Assembly: GCA_002171495.2 (NCBI GenBank)
Contig: NHEU02000069.1
Coordinates: 3,657 to 11,528 of the forward strand
Direction: 5' to 3'
Source: Alphaproteobacteria bacterium TMED93
GTDB lineage: Bacteria > Pseudomonadota > Alphaproteobacteria > TMED109
DNA length: 7,872 nt
The notes under the pieces are model-generated. The model searched no databases, was not told where the DNA came from, and worked only from the letters and a program-made list of their open reading frames with translations. Shown in pieces: positions 5,784-7,872 of the stretch (the first letter of the stretch is position 1; the number at the start of each line of letters is the position of its first letter). The translations under genes were made by a program, and so were the position numbers.

Positions 5784-5855
5784 TGGGGGTTACAGCCCGT
5801 TTTTGTCAGGCTCATAGCCTGAAGGTCATGGGTTCAAATTCTACCCCCGCAACCA
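5784..5855 (+). pseudogene. Degenerate tRNA-fMet-like sequence, copy 2 (anticodon CAT)
   Basis: This is 65 of 72 positions identical to 2842-2913, including the same shortened D region, so both derive from one already altered ancestor. The anticodon loop is CTCATAG with CAT at 5813-5815, and CCA is encoded at 5853-5855. It is more decayed than copy 1: the T stem ATGGG/TCTAC has a mismatch and two G-T pairs, and the acceptor stem has an extra G-G clash. Weaker similarity continues about 30 bases past the CCA. No clear terminator follows. It is not expected to be a working tRNA. Confidence 0.68.
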
Positions 5856-5907
5856 AAAATTATAATTATAATACAGTTACTTATACTTATTAAGGCGTAG
5901 TAACTTA

Positions 5908-6090
5908 TAATGCCTCTCTAAATATTACCGCGTTCGTTGCTACTTTAGAATAATGTAAAACAAACCCTTAACTTCTTCTTCGTGTTGTACAGAAATTTTG
6001 AGTAACGAGATGATACTCAATCAACACTAGAGAATATACGTTAATAAACTGTTGGAGATCTAGCTTGCTCACATGGGTATAACTCGTCAC
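5908..6090 (-). pseudogene. Possible decayed 5' end of homoserine kinase (thrB)
   Basis: On the minus strand a frame from GTG 6088-6090 reads TSYTHVSKLDLQQFINVYSL, close in pattern to the N-terminus of type II (choline-kinase-like) ThrB, where 'VYTHVS..DL..F...Y.LG' opens the protein. About a dozen residues later NF.TT and, beyond an in-frame TAA at 5968-5970, GFVLHYSK… with a later F fit the next ThrB strands ('NYL.TT…FILTLYEKR…PFF'), with a small deletion between. The frame stops again at 5905-5907. The kinase core is absent. Its edge lies about 50 bp from tRNA-like copy 2, fitting a chromosomal gene eroded at an insertion boundary. Recognition is by eye and could be coincidence. Confidence 0.38.
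5998..6020. repeat. Short inverted repeat TTGAGTA / TACTCAA
   Basis: A 7-bp perfect inverted repeat with a 9-base loop. There is no T tract on either side, so it is not a terminator. It falls inside the possible thrB remnant and may be accidental. Confidence 0.35.
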
Positions 6091-6095
6091 CCAAG

Positions 6096-6190
6096 GACAT
6101 AAATGACAAAGTCCCCTTTATCAGGCGTAGGGGGAGGTGTCGCATATATCGATTGGACGGTGGATAAGGTGAGTTTTGTCATTTGTGTCA
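6096..6190. repeat. Imperfect inverted repeat abutting the CaiB gene 3' end
   Basis: GACATAAATGACAAA (6096-6110) is the reverse complement of the sequence at 6175-6189 with one mismatch. The similarity continues more weakly inward (CCTTTATC near 6115-6122 against GATAAGG near 6163-6169). The right arm covers most of the CaiB stop codon at 6188-6190. No U tract follows on the minus strand. It may be a long hairpin protecting the caiB transcript end or the ends of a small non-coding insertion of about 95 bp. Confidence 0.5.
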
Positions 6191-7345
6191 CGACGCAATT
6201 AAATCGTCTATCTGGATTTTTGAGTATCCTAACTCTTCAAGGATTTCACGACTATGTTCACCAAGCTCAGGTAAGTCGTAACGAATTTCAGTTCGAAGCC
6301 CACCCAAAGTTAAGGGGAGACCCGGGACCTGTGCTTTTCCTTTGCCATTGGGTAGAGTTATATCCAGAAGGTTCCCTGATTGGTTCAGGTGAGGGTCGTC
6401 AAATAGCTCATGTGGTTTTGTAATTGGCGCAAATGGTAGCCCTATGCGTTCACATATGGCCATTAAACCTTCTTGAGATAAAGAGCTAAACAATTTTTCT
6501 AAAACTGGCTTTAAATGCTCGCGTGCGGCTGATCTTTGATTATTTGTAGCAAGTGAGGGATTATTCAGCAAATCCTCACGTTTAAATTCCTCACAGAAAA
6601 GTCTCCATTGTTTGTCGCTAACGATACCGATGAATAATTGCTTAGAATCTTTAGTAGTGAATATGTCATACACTGCCCAAGCTCTCTGGCTTTCGGGCAT
6701 CGGTATTGAGGGTGCGCCTGTGACTGCAAACTGCGACATGTGCTGCGCTACTGCATGGACAGTTGTTTCATATAGTGCTGCTGTTACTTCTTGCCCTTTC
6801 CCGGTAACAGCGCGATTAGCCAGTGCAGCTTGTATGCCAATAACTCCCCACATCCCACCCATAATGTCAATTACAGATGCTCCAGCGCGTAAAGGTCGGC
6901 CCTCTGGTCCTGTCATATATGCAAGGCCCGCCATCATTTGTACTACCTCGTCAAGTGCTGTTCGATTTTCGTATGGGCCCTCTAGAAAACCTTTTAACGA
7001 GCAATAAATTAGGCCTGCATTTTTCTTACTAAGCTCTTTATAGCCAAGCCCAAGTCTTTCAAGCGTACCAGGTCTAAAATTTTCAATTATTACATCCGCG
7101 CCAATTGCTAAGCGTTTTGCAGCCTGAAGTCCGTCAGATGATTTCAAATCAAGAGTAATGGAGCGTTTATTGCGGTTATAAGCAGGAAAGAAGCCGGCGC
7201 CGTCGTCTCTAAGTCGGCGGGTTGCGTCTCCATTCAGTGGTTCAACCTTTATGACGTCAGCACCAAGATCTCCTAAGATCATACCACAAGTTGGCCCCAT
7301 GATCATATGGCAGAATTCAACAACACGGATGCCATTTAATGACAT
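6188..7345 (-). CDS. CaiB/BaiF family III acyl-CoA transferase
   Basis: The 385-residue product is a family III CoA-transferase, which swaps CoA between carboxylic acids through an aspartyl-CoA thioester. The N-terminus (IRVVEFCHMIMGPTCGMILG) is the CoA-binding Rossmann-like start, followed by LGADVIKVEP (27-36), NRNKRSITLDL (57-67), ADVIIENFRPG (83-93) and LGLGY (98-102). The catalytic Asp is D132 in the ALDEVVQ segment, where the family has 'D…Q'. The glycine-rich GKGQEV comes after it and the C-terminal part ends HSREILEELGYS. Length and motifs are normal for the family. The ATG at 7343-7345 has GGAAGGA seven bases upstream. The gene is divergent from an HMG-CoA-lyase-like gene, suggesting that the pair activates and cleaves a branched dicarboxylic acid. 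The exact substrate cannot be read from sequence. Confidence 0.93.
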   Translation of the reverse strand: MSLNGIRVVEFCHMIMGPTCGMILGDLGADVIKVEPLNGDATRRLRDDGAGFFPAYNRNKRSITLDLKSSDGLQAAKRLAIGADVIIENFRPGTLERLGLGYKELSKKNAGLIYCSLKGFLEGPYENRTALDEVVQMMAGLAYMTGPEGRPLRAGASVIDIMGGMWGVIGIQAALANRAVTGKGQEVTAALYETTVHAVAQHMSQFAVTGAPSIPMPESQRAWAVYDIFTTKDSKQLFIGIVSDKQWRLFCEEFKREDLLNNPSLATNNQRSAAREHLKPVLEKLFSSLSQEGLMAICERIGLPFAPITKPHELFDDPHLNQSGNLLDITLPNGKGKAQVPGLPLTLGGLRTEIRYDLPELGEHSREILEELGYSKIQIDDLIAS

Positions 7346-7435
7346 TTGAAAGTCCTTCCAAAGGTCTGATACCGTTGAATTTTAGCACTACTCATTTGGT
7401 CTCTACTTTTTTAATACGGAACATTTGAAAATGTC

Positions 7436-7456
7436 ATAGCATTATTGCTATTTTTT
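7436..7456 (+). promoter_or_regulatory. Hairpin with T tract in the divergent promoter region
   Basis: ATAGCA and TGCTAT form a perfect 6-bp stem around TTAT, followed by six T's (7451-7456). It looks like a weak plus-strand terminator, but no plus-strand gene lies upstream. Being between two divergent genes, it may instead be an operator for a regulator shared by the CaiB and lyase genes. Confidence 0.35.
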
Positions 7457-7562
7457 ATAAATGCTAATTAACTTTAAGAAGTTCCTTACTTCGGTGACAC
7501 GCTGCAGTACACCTGATAAAGTTTAATAATTATAGTTGAAGTTATCGATTATGGATTAAAAT

Positions 7563-7568
7563 AAGGAG
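7563..7568 (+). promoter_or_regulatory. Strong Shine-Dalgarno before a non-canonical ATT start
   Basis: AAGGAG lies eight bases before ATT at 7577-7579. It is the best ribosome-binding site in the window and fixes the start of the lyase-like gene, because an in-frame TAA at 7562-7564 closes the frame just upstream. Confidence 0.7.
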
Positions 7569-7576
7569 ATTTAGTT

Positions 7577-7872
7577 ATTTCTGATTTACCGAATTTTGTC
7601 GAAATTTGTGAAGAGGGGCCACGAGAAGGTTTTCAGATTGAACCTGGCCTTATATCAACTGAAAAAAAAATAAATCTTATAGACGCTCTATCAAATACTG
7701 GTTTGAAAAATATTCAAGTGTGCTCTTTCGTTAATCCGCGTTTGGTACCGGGATGGGCAGATGCCGAAGCGGTCGTTCAGGGGTTTACTGCAACCAAGGG
7801 TATAAATTACACCGGTCTTTATTTTAATAGTAGGGGTTTGGAAAGAGCGCTCGAGTACAAAGATAAATTGAA
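7577..7872 (+). CDS. HMG-CoA lyase-like DRE-TIM metallolyase, 3'-truncated by window edge, apparent ATT start
   Basis: Ninety-eight complete codons of the N-terminal half of a TIM-barrel lyase are visible. The family signature is VEICEEGPREGFQIE (8-22), then NTGLKNIQVCSFVNPRLVPG (40-59) and ADAEAVVQGF (61-70), matching HMG-CoA lyase strands 1-3 ('EVGPRDGLQ', 'G…iev.SFVsP..vPqmaD'). The usual metal-ligand Asp after the Arg is Glu here (R16-E17); Glu occupies the same place in homocitrate synthases, so metal binding is still plausible. HMG-CoA lyases split HMG-CoA to acetoacetate and acetyl-CoA; paralogues cleave related acyl-CoAs. No ATG, GTG or TTG exists between the upstream stop and residue 40, and AAGGAG sits before ATT 7577, exactly where homologues begin 'MSDLP'-like. 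The gene is divergent from the CaiB gene. Confidence 0.85.
   Translation, partial: MSDLPNFVEICEEGPREGFQIEPGLISTEKKINLIDALSNTGLKNIQVCSFVNPRLVPGWADAEAVVQGFTATKGINYTGLYFNSRGLERALEYKDKL

Noticed and set aside
2842..5855. Calling the two CAT-anticodon sequences functional tRNA-Met genes
   Set aside because: Both lack a foldable D arm, and copy 2 also has damaged acceptor and T stems. They are listed as degenerate tRNA-like sequences instead.
6103..6423. 106-codon plus-strand open frame
   Set aside because: Two thirds of it is antisense to the CaiB C-terminus and the rest lies in the inverted repeat. It has no domain-like pattern and no Shine-Dalgarno.
6612..7007. 131-codon plus-strand open frame with many Cys
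   Set aside because: It is fully antisense to the catalytic part of the CaiB gene; its composition is that of a codon shadow.
1..7872. CRISPR array, insertion-sequence transposase, toxin-antitoxin or phage structural genes
   Set aside because: Looked for on both strands. No spaced identical repeats of CRISPR size, no transposase motifs and no such gene pairs were seen.

Overview
The window looks like an accessory stretch of an AT-rich alphaproteobacterial chromosome, probably a marine lineage near Rhodobacterales or SAR116. This rests on the style of the copper oxidase, CopD, COG0523 GTPase and CaiB proteins and on the tRNA-fMet-like sequences. It is an inference from recognition, not from a search.

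Layout. Positions 1-2011 (+) carry a copper-handling pair: the C-terminal part of a two-domain multicopper oxidase, then a CopD-family membrane protein. A short orphan coding tail (2097-2183) follows. A DUF4149/TMEM205-like four-helix membrane protein with a TTG start lies on the minus strand at 2206-2640. Positions 2731-2913 hold the first copy of a composite repeat: an 89-bp block with paired TTGCTAAT motifs, followed by a degenerate tRNA-fMet-like sequence. A strong rho-independent terminator comes next. Positions 3002-5270 (-) are a compact three-gene operon: a COG0523 (CobW/ZNG1-type) GTPase metallochaperone, a WD40 beta-propeller protein, and a 78-residue protein with a CHEPxCPP motif. 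The genes overlap or nearly abut. The operon has a sigma70-like promoter whose -10 element lies inside a perfect 12-bp palindrome of Zur-box type, so it is most likely a zinc-starvation operon.

Positions 5502-5654 hold an alpha/beta-hydrolase N-terminus cut off exactly where the second repeat copy starts (5630-5855). Beyond it, on the minus strand, is what looks like a decayed homoserine-kinase (thrB) 5' end. An imperfect inverted repeat follows and includes the stop codon of a CaiB/BaiF family III CoA-transferase (6188-7345, -). Divergent from that gene, an HMG-CoA-lyase-like gene (7577 to the window end) has an excellent Shine-Dalgarno sequence but an ATT in place of a normal start codon.

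Reading of the whole. The two repeat copies, about 2.9 kb apart and in the same orientation, look like successive right-hand attachment scars of tRNA-fMet-targeting integrative elements. The zinc operon lies between them, the copper genes lie on the left, and broken chromosomal genes lie at the right edge. The most interesting candidates are the Zur-controlled GTPase/propeller/small Cys-His protein triad as an under-described zinc-allocation system, and its possible carriage as metal cargo at a tRNA-fMet integration hotspot.
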